This document shows, piece by piece, positions 41,646-49,515 of a stretch of 64,000 nucleotides of DNA. Source of the stretch: Luteimonas saliphila (GTDB lineage: Bacteria; Pseudomonadota; Gammaproteobacteria; Xanthomonadales; Xanthomonadaceae); assembly GCF_016774335.1 (NCBI RefSeq), contig NZ_JAETWA010000026.1, positions 87,900 through 151,899 on the forward strand, written 5' to 3'. A model generated the notes under the pieces. It saw only the letters and a list, made by a program, of their open reading frames with translations. It was not told the DNA's origin and ran no database searches. The first letter of the stretch is position 1; each line of letters begins with the position of its first letter. The position numbers and the translations under genes are program-made.

Positions 41646-42785
41646 GTGGACGACCTGGGCGTCATCGACCGATTCCTCAATGTCTACGCGCAGTACATCG
41701 ACTCGGGCTTCGGGTTGCTGGGCGGCGAGGTGGCGTTCCTGGCATCGGTGCTGATCGTCATCGACGTCACGCTCGCGGGCCTGTTCTGGGCGATGGGCGG
41801 CAGCGACGACGTGATCGCGCGGCTGATCAAGAAGATCCTCTACGTCGGCGCCTTCGCGTTCATCATCGGCAACTTCAACGCGCTCGCCGGCATCGTGTTC
41901 CGCTCGTTCGCCGGGCTCGGACTGCTGGCCTCCGGTTCCACCGTCAGCGAAGCCGAACTGTTGCGCCCGGGACGTCTGGCCGAGATCGGCGTCGACGCCG
42001 GCCGACCGATGCTTGAACAGATCCAGGAGATGTCCGGGTTCCCGCAGGTGTTCATGAACCTCGACTCGATCACCGTGCTGTTCATCGCGTGGATCGTCGT
42101 GGTGCTGAGCTTCTTCGTGCTCGCGGTGCAACTGTTCGTGACCCTGATCGAGTTCAAGCTGACGACGCTGGCCGGCTTCGTGCTGGTGCCGTTCGCCCTT
42201 TGGAACAAGACCGCGTTCCTGGCCGAGAAGGTGCTGGGCAACGTGATGTCGTCGGGCGTGAAGGTGCTGGTGCTGGCGGTGATCGTCGGCATCGGCGCGG
42301 GTCTGTTCGACGAGTTCACCCTACCGCCCGGCACCGAGCCGTCGATCGACCACGCGCTGGCGACCATGCTCGGATCGCTGACGCTGTTTGGCCTGGGACT
42401 GTTCGGGCCGGGGATCGCCACCGGTTTGGTGTCGGGCGGACCACAACTCGGCGCGGGTGCGGCGGCGGGCGTGGCGCTGGCCGCAGCCGGTGTCACCACC
42501 GCGACCGGTGCTGCCGCAGTTGGTGCTGCCCGGATCGCCGGCAGCGCGCTCGGCGCGGGTACGCGCGGCCGCGCGCCGCAGGCCTCGCAGGCGCCGGCTG
42601 CGGCGATGGCCGGTGGCAAGTCGAGCGGCTCGTCGGGTGGGCCGTCGGGTGGCGCGCCGCGATGGGCGCAGCGGATGCAGCAGAGCCGCCAGCGCACGAC
42701 GCGCGGACTGGCGACCGCGGCGATGGTGGTGCGTTCGTCCGACCGCGGCGGCGGTGGCGCCGGGCCGAAGCTGGGAGATGACTGA
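41646..42785 (+). CDS. trbL: Conjugal transfer protein TrbL (VirB6 type)
   Basis: A 379-residue polytopic inner-membrane protein with five or six hydrophobic helices between residues 25 and 270 (such as VAFLASVLIVIDVTLAGLFW and LTTLAGFVLVPFALWN). The C-terminal 100 residues are low in complexity, rich in Gly, Ala, Ser and Arg. The GTG start at 41646 lies 6 bp after trbK. It shares one base with trbF. TrbL forms part of the inner-membrane channel. Confidence 0.94.
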   Translation: MDDLGVIDRFLNVYAQYIDSGFGLLGGEVAFLASVLIVIDVTLAGLFWAMGGSDDVIARLIKKILYVGAFAFIIGNFNALAGIVFRSFAGLGLLASGSTVSEAELLRPGRLAEIGVDAGRPMLEQIQEMSGFPQVFMNLDSITVLFIAWIVVVLSFFVLAVQLFVTLIEFKLTTLAGFVLVPFALWNKTAFLAEKVLGNVMSSGVKVLVLAVIVGIGAGLFDEFTLPPGTEPSIDHALATMLGSLTLFGLGLFGPGIATGLVSGGPQLGAGAAAGVALAAAGVTTATGAAAVGAARIAGSALGAGTRGRAPQASQAPAAAMAGGKSSGSSGGPSGGAPRWAQRMQQSRQRTTRGLATAAMVVRSSDRGGGGAGPKLGDD

Positions 42786-43492
42786 TGCGATTCCGACGCG
42801 CGAGTCTGCGCTACTCCGAAACGCCGCAGCCAGCGACGCCGTACCAGAAGGCGGCGCAGGTCTGGGACGAGCGCATCGGATCGGCGCGAGTGCAAGCACG
42901 CAACTGGCGGCTGATGGCGTTCGGCTGCCTGGCGCTGTCGCTGCTGATCGTCGGCGGGTTGTTGTGGCAGCTCGGGCGCTCGACGGTGACGCCGTACGTG
43001 GTCGAGGTCGATACCCACGGTCAGGTGCGGGCGGTCGGGCCGGCGCTGGAGGCGTACCGGCCGGCCGATGCGCAGATCGCACGCGAGCTGGAGCGCTTCA
43101 TCCGCAACGTGCGCTCGCTGCCGCTCGATCCGGTGGTGCTGCGGAGCAACTGGCTGGAGGCCTACGACTACGCCACCGATCGCGGCGCGGCGGCATTGAA
43201 CACCTACGCGCGCGACAACGATCCGTTCGCGCGCGTGGGGCGCGTGACGGTGGCGGTCGAGGTTACCAGCGTGGTGCGCGCCTCGGAGTCGTCGTTCCAG
43301 TTGCGCTGGATCGAGCGCAGCACGGTCAACGGCTCGCCCGGCGGCGTCGAGCGCTGGACCGCGATCGTCACCGTCGTCCTGCAGTCGCCGCGTGATGCGG
43401 TGCGGCTGCGCAAGAACCCGCTGGGCATCTACGTCAACGGGTTGGACTGGAGCCGGGAGATGGGCTCCGCCACTACAGGAGACACCCCATGA
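42785..43492 (+). CDS. trbF: Conjugal transfer protein TrbF (VirB8 type)
   Basis: A 235-residue VirB8-like protein. The cytoplasmic tail contains YSETPQPATPYQKAAQVWDE, one membrane helix follows near residues 43-64, and the periplasmic domain has VTPYVVEVDTHGQVRAVGPA and the FQLRWIERSTVNG strand. It assembles the inner-membrane part of the channel. The stop overlaps the trbG start. Confidence 0.95.
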   Translation: MRFRRASLRYSETPQPATPYQKAAQVWDERIGSARVQARNWRLMAFGCLALSLLIVGGLLWQLGRSTVTPYVVEVDTHGQVRAVGPALEAYRPADAQIARELERFIRNVRSLPLDPVVLRSNWLEAYDYATDRGAAALNTYARDNDPFARVGRVTVAVEVTSVVRASESSFQLRWIERSTVNGSPGGVERWTAIVTVVLQSPRDAVRLRKNPLGIYVNGLDWSREMGSATTGDTP

Positions 43493-44454
43493 ACCGAATC
43501 GTCGCAACCGCGGCGCTATGCGCTGTGCTTGCCGGATGCGCGAGCACGCGGCCGGCGCCGGAGATCACGCTGGACGAACCCGTCGCCGAAGCCGTGCCGA
43601 TGCCCGAGCCGCCCGTGCCGGTGCAGGTCGTCGAGGTGCCGACGCCGCTGCCGCTGCCCGGGCAGCTCAAGCCACTGTCGGCGAAGGCGAGGATGGTTTC
43701 CGTGGACCCCGCGGGCGATGTCACCACGGCGAACGTCTCGGCACGCATCGAGCCGGTGCAGGACGGCTTCGTCAACGCGATGCAGGTCTGGCCCTACAGT
43801 GCCGGTGCGCTGTACCAGGTCTACGCCAGTCCCGGCCGCGTCACCGACATCGCCCTGCAGCCGGGTGAAGAACTGGTCTCGGTGTCGGCCGGCGACACCG
43901 TACGCTGGATCATCGGCGACACGGTCAGCGGCCGCGGCGCGGAGGAACGCGTGCACGTGCTGGTCAAGCCGTCGCGTGCCGATCTGAAGACGAACTTGGT
44001 CATCAGCACCGACCGGCGCAGCTACCATCTCGAGCTGTCCGCCACGCCGGAGACCTGGATGGCGTCGGTGGCATGGGAGTACCCAGACGAACTGGTGCGG
44101 ACGCTGCATTCGCGCAGCACCGCAGCGAACGATCCGGTCGTCGAGGGCGTCGTGCTGGAGCAGTTGCGGTTCCGCTACACGATCACTGGCGACGCGCCCG
44201 CCTGGCGGCCGCTACGCGCCTTCGACGACGGTCGGAAGGTCTACATCCAGTTCCCGCAGAACATCGGTCAGGGCGAACTGCCGCCGCTGTTCGTGATCGG
44301 CGCCGAGGGCGACACGCAGCTGGTGAACTACCGGGTGCAGGCGTCGTACCTGATCGTCGATCGCCTGTTCGGCGCGGCCGAACTGCGGCTGGGCGGCGAG
44401 CGCCAGCAGGTCGTGCGCATCGAGCGCACCGACGGGCGGACGCGCCGGCGATGA
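43489..44454 (+). CDS. trbG: Conjugal transfer protein TrbG (VirB9 type)
   Basis: A 321-residue VirB9-like lipoprotein: lipobox VLAGC (Cys17), a Pro-rich linker, then the VirB9 domain (PYSAGALYQVYASPGRVTDI, ALQPGEELVSVSAGDTVRW) and the C-terminal beta domain (FVIGAEGDTQLVNYRVQASY). It is part of the outer-membrane core complex with TrbI. It overlaps trbI by 4 bp. Confidence 0.95.
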   Translation: MNRIVATAALCAVLAGCASTRPAPEITLDEPVAEAVPMPEPPVPVQVVEVPTPLPLPGQLKPLSAKARMVSVDPAGDVTTANVSARIEPVQDGFVNAMQVWPYSAGALYQVYASPGRVTDIALQPGEELVSVSAGDTVRWIIGDTVSGRGAEERVHVLVKPSRADLKTNLVISTDRRSYHLELSATPETWMASVAWEYPDELVRTLHSRSTAANDPVVEGVVLEQLRFRYTITGDAPAWRPLRAFDDGRKVYIQFPQNIGQGELPPLFVIGAEGDTQLVNYRVQASYLIVDRLFGAAELRLGGERQQVVRIERTDGRTRRR

Positions 44455-45683
44455 GCGTGCCGCCGAAGGAGGATCCGGCCAAGCTGGAACTGCGGGCGAA
44501 GCCCGCGCCGGTGACCCGCCTCAACCGGCGCACGCTCGCGGTGCTGGTCGGCGGCCTGGCGGCCTGCGTGCTGCTGGCGACGTTGTGGGCGTTCCGCGCG
44601 CCGAAAGAGCGGGGCGCGGCCGTGCAGGAGACACACAACGTCGAGCGCGTGACGCCGGCCGAAGGACTGCAGCAGCTCCCGAGCGACTACCAGCAGGTGC
44701 CGATGCCGGCGCCGGCGCCGCTCGAAGACGACACCGCCACACCCGCAGAACGGGTCGATGACGGGAATGCGCCCGACGCGGCCACGGACGCCGAGCAGCA
44801 GCGGTTGCAGTCCGAGGCCGATGCGGCCGCGAAGGCGCAGGTGTTCTTCCAGACGCGGCAGGCGGGGTGGGCCGGCGCGCCGCCGTTGCCTGCCGCGGAG
44901 AGCGCGAATGCGTCGGCCGTGCCTTGGCTGTCGCCGCCTGGCGCGGCACCGGTCGAGGACGACTACGCCCGCCAGAACCGGCAGGCGGACAAGCAGGCAT
45001 TCGTCGACGCAGAGCAGGACAGCCGGATCTACGGTAGCGCGGAACTGCAGACGCCGCGCTCGCCCTACCAGCTGATGGCGGGCACCGTGATCCCGGCTGC
45101 GCTGGTGACCGCGGTGAACTCCGACCTGCCGGGGCAGGTGATCGCCACGGTCACAGAACACGTCTACGACAGCGCGACCGGCCGACACCTGCTGGTGCCG
45201 CAGGGCTCCCGTCTGCTCGGCCAGTACGACAGCCAGGTCGCCTACGGCCAGCGCCGCGTGCTGCTGGTGTGGACGCGGCTGATCCGCCCGGACGGCTCCT
45301 CGCTGGTGCTCGACCGCCTGCCCGCGACCGACGTAGCCGGCCGGTCCGGGCTGGAGGACCGCGTGGACTGGCACTGGCGCCGGATCTTCGCCGGCGCCGC
45401 GCTCTCGACCCTGATCGGCGTCGGCGCCGAACTAGCCGCGCCCGATCGCGTCGATGGCGATGGCGATGGCGATGGCCGCATCGTCATCGCCACGCGCGCG
45501 AGCGTGCAGGAGACCGTCAACCAGGTCGGCCAGCAGGTCACCCGCCGCAATCTGGACCTGCAGCCGACGCTGACGGTGCGGGCGGGATTCCCGGTTCGAG
45601 TGGTGGTTGCTCGCGACCTGACACTTCCGCCGTTTGTAGGAAACGACCATGTCCCAAAGCCAGATGCCTTCGGCGGGAAGTGA
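44451..45683 (+). CDS. trbI: Conjugal transfer protein TrbI (VirB10 type)
   Basis: A 410-residue VirB10-like protein. A short cytoplasmic tail, one membrane helix near residues 28-46 and a Pro/Ala-rich periplasmic linker lead to the C-terminal beta-barrel domain (YQLMAGTVIPAALVTAVNSD, HLLVPQGSRLLGQYDSQVAY, PVRVVVARDLTLPPF). A short Asp-Gly repeat (DGDGDGDG) lies near residue 340, in a loop. It overlaps the following AlpA-like gene by 35 bp and ends the transfer operon. Confidence 0.96.
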   Translation: MSVPPKEDPAKLELRAKPAPVTRLNRRTLAVLVGGLAACVLLATLWAFRAPKERGAAVQETHNVERVTPAEGLQQLPSDYQQVPMPAPAPLEDDTATPAERVDDGNAPDAATDAEQQRLQSEADAAAKAQVFFQTRQAGWAGAPPLPAAESANASAVPWLSPPGAAPVEDDYARQNRQADKQAFVDAEQDSRIYGSAELQTPRSPYQLMAGTVIPAALVTAVNSDLPGQVIATVTEHVYDSATGRHLLVPQGSRLLGQYDSQVAYGQRRVLLVWTRLIRPDGSSLVLDRLPATDVAGRSGLEDRVDWHWRRIFAGAALSTLIGVGAELAAPDRVDGDGDGDGRIVIATRASVQETVNQVGQQVTRRNLDLQPTLTVRAGFPVRVVVARDLTLPPFVGNDHVPKPDAFGGK

Positions 45684-45891
45684 TGGGTTGTCAGACTGCG
45701 TTGGACCTGCCTTCTATCGCATGGCTGACGTCGTGCGCATCACGGGATTGAGCAGGGCCACCATCTACCGCCGCGTTGCCGAAGGCGGATTTCCGCCACC
45801 GGTACACCTTGGCGGACGCGCATGCGGGTGGCGAACCACGGCACTACAAGCCTGGATCGACGATCCGGAGGGCTATACGGTCACGCGGTGA
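45649..45891 (+). CDS. AlpA-family regulator
   Basis: An 80-residue helix-turn-helix protein: FYRMADVVRITGLSRATIYR, then RVAEGGFPPPVHLGGRACGW and ALQAWI, the typical AlpA/phage-regulator fold. It starts inside the end of trbI, so it is transcribed with the transfer genes. AlpA-type proteins activate excision or integrase genes; the integrase here is 3.4 kb downstream on the opposite strand. Confidence 0.88.
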   Translation: MSQSQMPSAGSDGLSDCVGPAFYRMADVVRITGLSRATIYRRVAEGGFPPPVHLGGRACGWRTTALQAWIDDPEGYTVTR

Positions 45892-45971
45892 CCCCGCCGG
45901 TGCCATCAGCCAAATTCCGGCGGCATCATTCTTCGGGACGATTCGCTTCTACAGCCGCGCCCGCCGGCTGC

Positions 45972-46910
45972 TCAGTCGACAAGCAGTTCAATGTTCAAGA
46001 ATGTGCATGCACGTTTGGCCATCATTGCTGTGGTGCGAGTGCTTCCCTGCATGACGGGCATGTTCTCGCCTCTGCAATGAATTCCGGCCGCGCGGCCATC
46101 CTTCGTCATCCAGAGGATGCCGCTGTCCCCTCTGAATGTGCCCGGAGGCTCAACGTCGAGCACGATGTCTGCCAAGCCATCGATCGCATACTGCTCAACG
46201 CCGACTACCTTGGCGTAGCGAGCAGGATCAGGGAATCCGCTTGGCCGAAGGGCGCTGATGCCGATGAGTAGCTTGCCAACCAGTGAATACAGATCGACGA
46301 CAGGACGAACGGGATACGCCGAACTGGCTCTGGTATACAAGGCATCGTCGTGGAGATCGAACAGCCCGCAATCGATGTACCCGAAGTTGCCGGGGAGGTT
46401 GGGACCCGGGGAGTAGACCGCGAACGTGCTCGGACCGGCCAGGATCCATTTGCGAACTGGAAAGTCGTAGTAGGAGATCGTCGTTGGTGTCGCTGCGTTT
46501 CCGTCGGGACCCTCCAAGCAATGGGCACAGGTAAGGCCGGATAGCCCCGCTTTGGACCTTGCAAAGCAAGTGAGCGCGCCTTGGGATTGGCCATCCTTGA
46601 GGATCGTTGGTACTGATGTGGCGCGCTGCTGCTCCATTTGAGGCCATTCGACGACATCCGTGACGATATAGCCGTGGTTCGAGCGTACCCGGGAGGGAAC
46701 GCGTTGCCTTGGGGTCAGCTTGGATTTGGGGATCTTCTTGCGAACGAAGTAGCAGATACCAACTTCTCCGGTTATATGACCGGCTCGCTTCTTCAGGCCG
46801 ATCATCGAACCGACAACATCAGCCCGAGCGGACACACGTGCGTCCAGTTCCGGCCGTGCTTTGGCGATCTGCTTGACGTACGCCCGCATTGATCTTCTTG
46901 TCCCATTCAC
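45972..46910 (-). CDS. Trypsin-like serine protease
   Basis: A 312-residue protein with a chymotrypsin-fold signature: His in GLTCAHCLEG near residue 128, Asp in GYIDCGLFDL near 180, and the nucleophile in FRGDSGILWM near 265. An N-terminal region of about 100 residues includes VGSMIGLKKRAGHITGEVGI and ICYFVRKKIPKSKL, a module found before such proteases. No signal peptide is evident. The start overlaps the stop of an upstream lipoprotein gene (ATGA). It is accessory cargo beside the integrase. A role in defence by cleaving a cell protein is possible but only inferred. Confidence 0.75.
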   Translation of the reverse strand: MNGTRRSMRAYVKQIAKARPELDARVSARADVVGSMIGLKKRAGHITGEVGICYFVRKKIPKSKLTPRQRVPSRVRSNHGYIVTDVVEWPQMEQQRATSVPTILKDGQSQGALTCFARSKAGLSGLTCAHCLEGPDGNAATPTTISYYDFPVRKWILAGPSTFAVYSPGPNLPGNFGYIDCGLFDLHDDALYTRASSAYPVRPVVDLYSLVGKLLIGISALRPSGFPDPARYAKVVGVEQYAIDGLADIVLDVEPPGTFRGDSGILWMTKDGRAAGIHCRGENMPVMQGSTRTTAMMAKRACTFLNIELLVD

Positions 46911-47752
46911 CGCACATTGACTCGACGCAGTTCCTGGCTGCCATCAGTCGTGATGATCTCGTACAGTTCGAAGGTCGGTTGCGCCGGCGGCTTCGGTTGG
47001 ACGGAGTCGTACAGCTCGCTCAAGCTCTTCACCCAACTGTTGACGATCTGAAAACTCTGGTCGCGATCCGTGCTCGTTGATCCCACGGGAAACTTCTCTT
47101 TGAGAATGGTGACTTGCGCCTTGACCGTGTCCAGTTGGGCCGCGGCGTTGGGTACCGTCGGGTTCGATAGGATCGCGCCCGCTCCGGAAAGCGCATGCGA
47201 CACCCTCTTGAGCGTGTCGTACTCGGGCGTCGTCAGTCCTTTCAGTTGCTTCTTGTCCGCTTGCTCGAACATCTCGGCGGCAATCGTCGACACCTTCTCG
47301 CCGACATCAGTCAGGTCGACGCCACTTTGTTCACTGTCGATGCCCGCGCGAATAGCGGCTGCTTCGGCGGCTGTTTTGCCGGCGCCCGCTTGTGCCGTCA
47401 ACATCCCGGCCAACGATGTGATCGTCTCCGGAATCTTTGTATCGGTTTCTTGACCGAACGATGTCAGCTGACCATTACTCAATGCCAGCGAGAGTTTTGC
47501 CGAGCCGAACCCAGAGCGGGGCCTGGCATAGATCTTGTCGTCTCGATGGGTCAGGTAGACGATGGACACCTCCACCGGCTTGTCCTTGGAACCCGTCCGG
47601 GACACCAGCAAATAGGGCTTGGAGCCATACACCGGTATGCCGGTTCGCTCCTTTAGATCGGACGTCTTGTAGAAACTGACACCTGCGCACCCCGATAGGA
47701 CGAGGACGACGATCAGGGCCACCAAGCAATGCAATTGGATATTCGGCTTCAT
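46907..47752 (-). CDS. Lipoprotein of unknown function paired with a protease
   Basis: A 281-residue lipoprotein with lipobox VLSGC (Cys22). The mature part has a beta-rich start (PYLLVSRTGSKDKPVEVSIV), an Ala/Thr-rich helical middle and a polar C-terminus. I recognise no family. It overlaps the trypsin-like gene by 4 bp, so the two are made together, although the protease lacks an export signal. GC content is clearly lower than in the trb genes. Confidence 0.65.
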   Translation of the reverse strand: MKPNIQLHCLVALIVVLVLSGCAGVSFYKTSDLKERTGIPVYGSKPYLLVSRTGSKDKPVEVSIVYLTHRDDKIYARPRSGFGSAKLSLALSNGQLTSFGQETDTKIPETITSLAGMLTAQAGAGKTAAEAAAIRAGIDSEQSGVDLTDVGEKVSTIAAEMFEQADKKQLKGLTTPEYDTLKRVSHALSGAGAILSNPTVPNAAAQLDTVKAQVTILKEKFPVGSTSTDRDQSFQIVNSWVKSLSELYDSVQPKPPAQPTFELYEIITTDGSQELRRVNVR

Positions 47753-47994
47753 AGATCCCCCATGCGATGACGTTCGTCAGCAAGGCCGCGGAGCATGAAC
47801 TGCAGATCGGACCTGGGAACCACTGGCCGGCGACATCGAACTTTCCGCAATCCCCGAAAACGTAGCCGGCGGGTCCCACGCTAGATCTGACGCAGAACCG
47901 GGACCGGCCCGGACAGGCCGACGGCGGTATGAGTACCGCCTATCCCTGAAGCAGTCGTCCGTGAAGCCCAGAGGCGGCAGCTCGGCAAGCTTGG
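47753..47994. other. Intergenic region between lipoprotein and integrase genes
   Basis: No gene is seen. A perfect hairpin GGCGGTA-TGAG-TACCGCC lies at 47923-47940, downstream of the integrase gene on the minus strand, but without a U-run. The promoter of the lipoprotein-protease pair should lie at the left of this gap. Confidence 0.4.
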
Positions 47995-49284
47995 CTAGGC
48001 GGCTTTGCGCAGCGAACGCCGGGAACGTCGCCTCTGTGTACCGCTATTGGTCTTGCGCCGCACCGTTGGAGGGACGGGTGGTAGGACCGCGTGCTTACCG
48101 TGCTTCTTGTGCAGCAGATCCAGATAGTCCGCCCATTGCTGCAGCATCGCCCGACGCTCCTTCAGGTAGGCATGGCGGTTGTAGGCGGCGCGCACCGCGT
48201 TCACCGGGACATGCGCGAGGCAACGCTCGATCACGTCGGCATTGGCGTGACGGCCGTTGAAATGGGTACTGAAGGCCGCGCGCATGCCGTGGGGCGTTCC
48301 CTTATCGCCAAAGCCAAGGCGATCCATCAGCGCGTTGAGCGTGCGGCCCGCCATCGGGCGATTCGGATCCCGGCGGTTCGGGAACAGGTACTTCTGCCCC
48401 TTGGGCACGATCGCACGCAGTTCGGTGAGCAGCGCGACCGCTTGCCGGGGCAGCGGCACCCAATGCGGGTGGCCAGCCTTCATGCGTTCGGCCGGAATCT
48501 CCCATCCGCCGCGCTTCAAGTCGAACTCCGTCCATTCCGCGCCGGTGGCTTCGACCTTCCGGCACGCGGTCAACATCACGAGCCGCATGGCGATGCGCGT
48601 GCTCAGCTCGTTGACGCCAAAATCCATCGCGCCCAGGAACTCGCCGATCTGCGACGGCGACAACGCGGCGTGGTTCTTCTGCTTGCGCTTCTTCAATACG
48701 CGCAGAGGCGGTACGGGGTTGTTCTCCAACAGACCCGAGTCGATGGCGCACTCGAAGATGCCCCAAAGATAGTTACGCAGGTTCCTGGCGATCTCGGGAG
48801 CGCGCCTCTCGACCTCCTTAAGGATCGCCGTCAATTCCAGCCGCGTGATGCTTGTGATCGCCCGATCCTTGAGCTTCGGCAACAGATCGTTCTTGATCTC
48901 CCGCCGGCGCTGTCTGATCGTGCCCGCAGCGAGGTCGACCGAGGTCGCGCTGTCCCATTGGGCATAGATGGCACCGAACGCGCCCTTGTCTCGGTTCAGG
49001 TAGTCGATCGCCAGCGCCTCGCGCTGCCGCTTGCGCTCATGGACCGGGTGAATCCCCTGCTCCACGAGCTTGCGCGACCTCGCATGCTCGGCGCGCGCTT
49101 CGGCGAGACCGACTTCCGGGAACGAGCCCAGCGCCAGCAATCCCTCGACGCGCCCGATGCGGAATTTGTAGCGCCAGAGCTTCGAGCCGGAAGGCTGGAC
49201 GAGAACGAAAAGGCCTCCCGCGTCAGCGAGCTTGTAGCCCCGCGCTCGCGGCTTTGCAGATTTGATTTGCAGGGTGCAGAGCAT
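47995..49284 (-). CDS. int: Tyrosine site-specific integrase (P4 type)
   Basis: A 429-residue integrase. The N-terminal arm-binding domain is QIKSAKPRARGYKLADAGGL, then WRYKFRIGRVEGLLALGSFP. The catalytic domain shows Arg in LVMLTACRKVEATGAEW, Lys in RMKAGHPHWVPLP, the HGMR box and the C-terminal Tyr region VRAAYNRHAYLKERRAMLQQ. The C-terminus is very basic. The ATG at 49284 is preferred; a frame from TTG 49326 adds a GV-LGV segment encoded by a 12-bp tandem repeat. It lies 170 bp inside attR and reads into the element, as expected for insertion at xthA. Confidence 0.95.
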   Translation of the reverse strand: MLCTLQIKSAKPRARGYKLADAGGLFVLVQPSGSKLWRYKFRIGRVEGLLALGSFPEVGLAEARAEHARSRKLVEQGIHPVHERKRQREALAIDYLNRDKGAFGAIYAQWDSATSVDLAAGTIRQRRREIKNDLLPKLKDRAITSITRLELTAILKEVERRAPEIARNLRNYLWGIFECAIDSGLLENNPVPPLRVLKKRKQKNHAALSPSQIGEFLGAMDFGVNELSTRIAMRLVMLTACRKVEATGAEWTEFDLKRGGWEIPAERMKAGHPHWVPLPRQAVALLTELRAIVPKGQKYLFPNRRDPNRPMAGRTLNALMDRLGFGDKGTPHGMRAAFSTHFNGRHANADVIERCLAHVPVNAVRAAYNRHAYLKERRAMLQQWADYLDLLHKKHGKHAVLPPVPPTVRRKTNSGTQRRRSRRSLRKAA

Positions 49285-49303
49285 CGCGGATACGCCCGGT
49301 TTG

Positions 49304-49327
49304 CGTACCCCCAAACGTACCCCCAAC
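49304..49327. repeat. Tandem 12-bp repeat at the integrase start
   Basis: Two copies of CGTACCCCCAA(A/C) in tandem, period 12 bp. They match in motif, orientation and period the perfect pair at 1922-1945 near the left end. They may be arm-type integrase sites and lie in the presumed int promoter or leader. Confidence 0.55.
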
Positions 49328-49454
49328 TAGTCGCGCTTTCAAGGAATCGCATGACATTTCTTGAAACAATCGATACGTCGAAAACAGCCAGAAACAAGTC
49401 TTTTTTGGACGTTTTGAGACACTAAGAGATACAGTGAAATGTCGCTTCTTACTT

Positions 49455-49471
49455 CAGCTGGCGATGCGCAT
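49455..49471 (-). other. attR core and displaced original xthA start
   Basis: CAGCTGGC at 49455-49462 equals the attL core. On the minus strand the chromosome enters it as ATG CGC ATC GCC AGC, encoding MRIAS, the usual start of xthA in this group. The next codon is TGA, from element DNA. So the original start codon and presumably the original xthA promoter (49472 onward) are now cut off from the gene. Confidence 0.8.
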
Positions 49472-49515
49472 TCGAAACTTGCAAGCGACGGGCGACAGGC
49501 CCCAGCCCGACGATG

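Larger units (their letters stand above)
1856..49462. mobile_element. Tn4371-like integrative conjugative element inserted in the xthA 5' end
   Basis: The boundaries are inferred from an 8-bp repeat, CAGCTGGC, at 1856-1863 (inside xthA codons 4-6) and 49455-49462. At the right copy the flanking chromosome reads ATG CGC ATC GCC AGC on the minus strand, which is a natural xthA start, followed by an element-derived stop. The element has a tyrosine integrase next to the right end, RadC, DUF2958, DUF2285, AlpA, RepA, ParA, DUF2840, TraF, relaxase, TraG and TrbBCDEJKLFGI. That gene order is the known backbone of Tn4371-family ICEs. Accessory genes fill 2.2-17.6 kb, 29.3-37.5 kb and 45.9-47.8 kb. 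Mobility may be reduced because the relaxase is short and a DUF2285 regulator is frameshifted. Confidence 0.88.
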
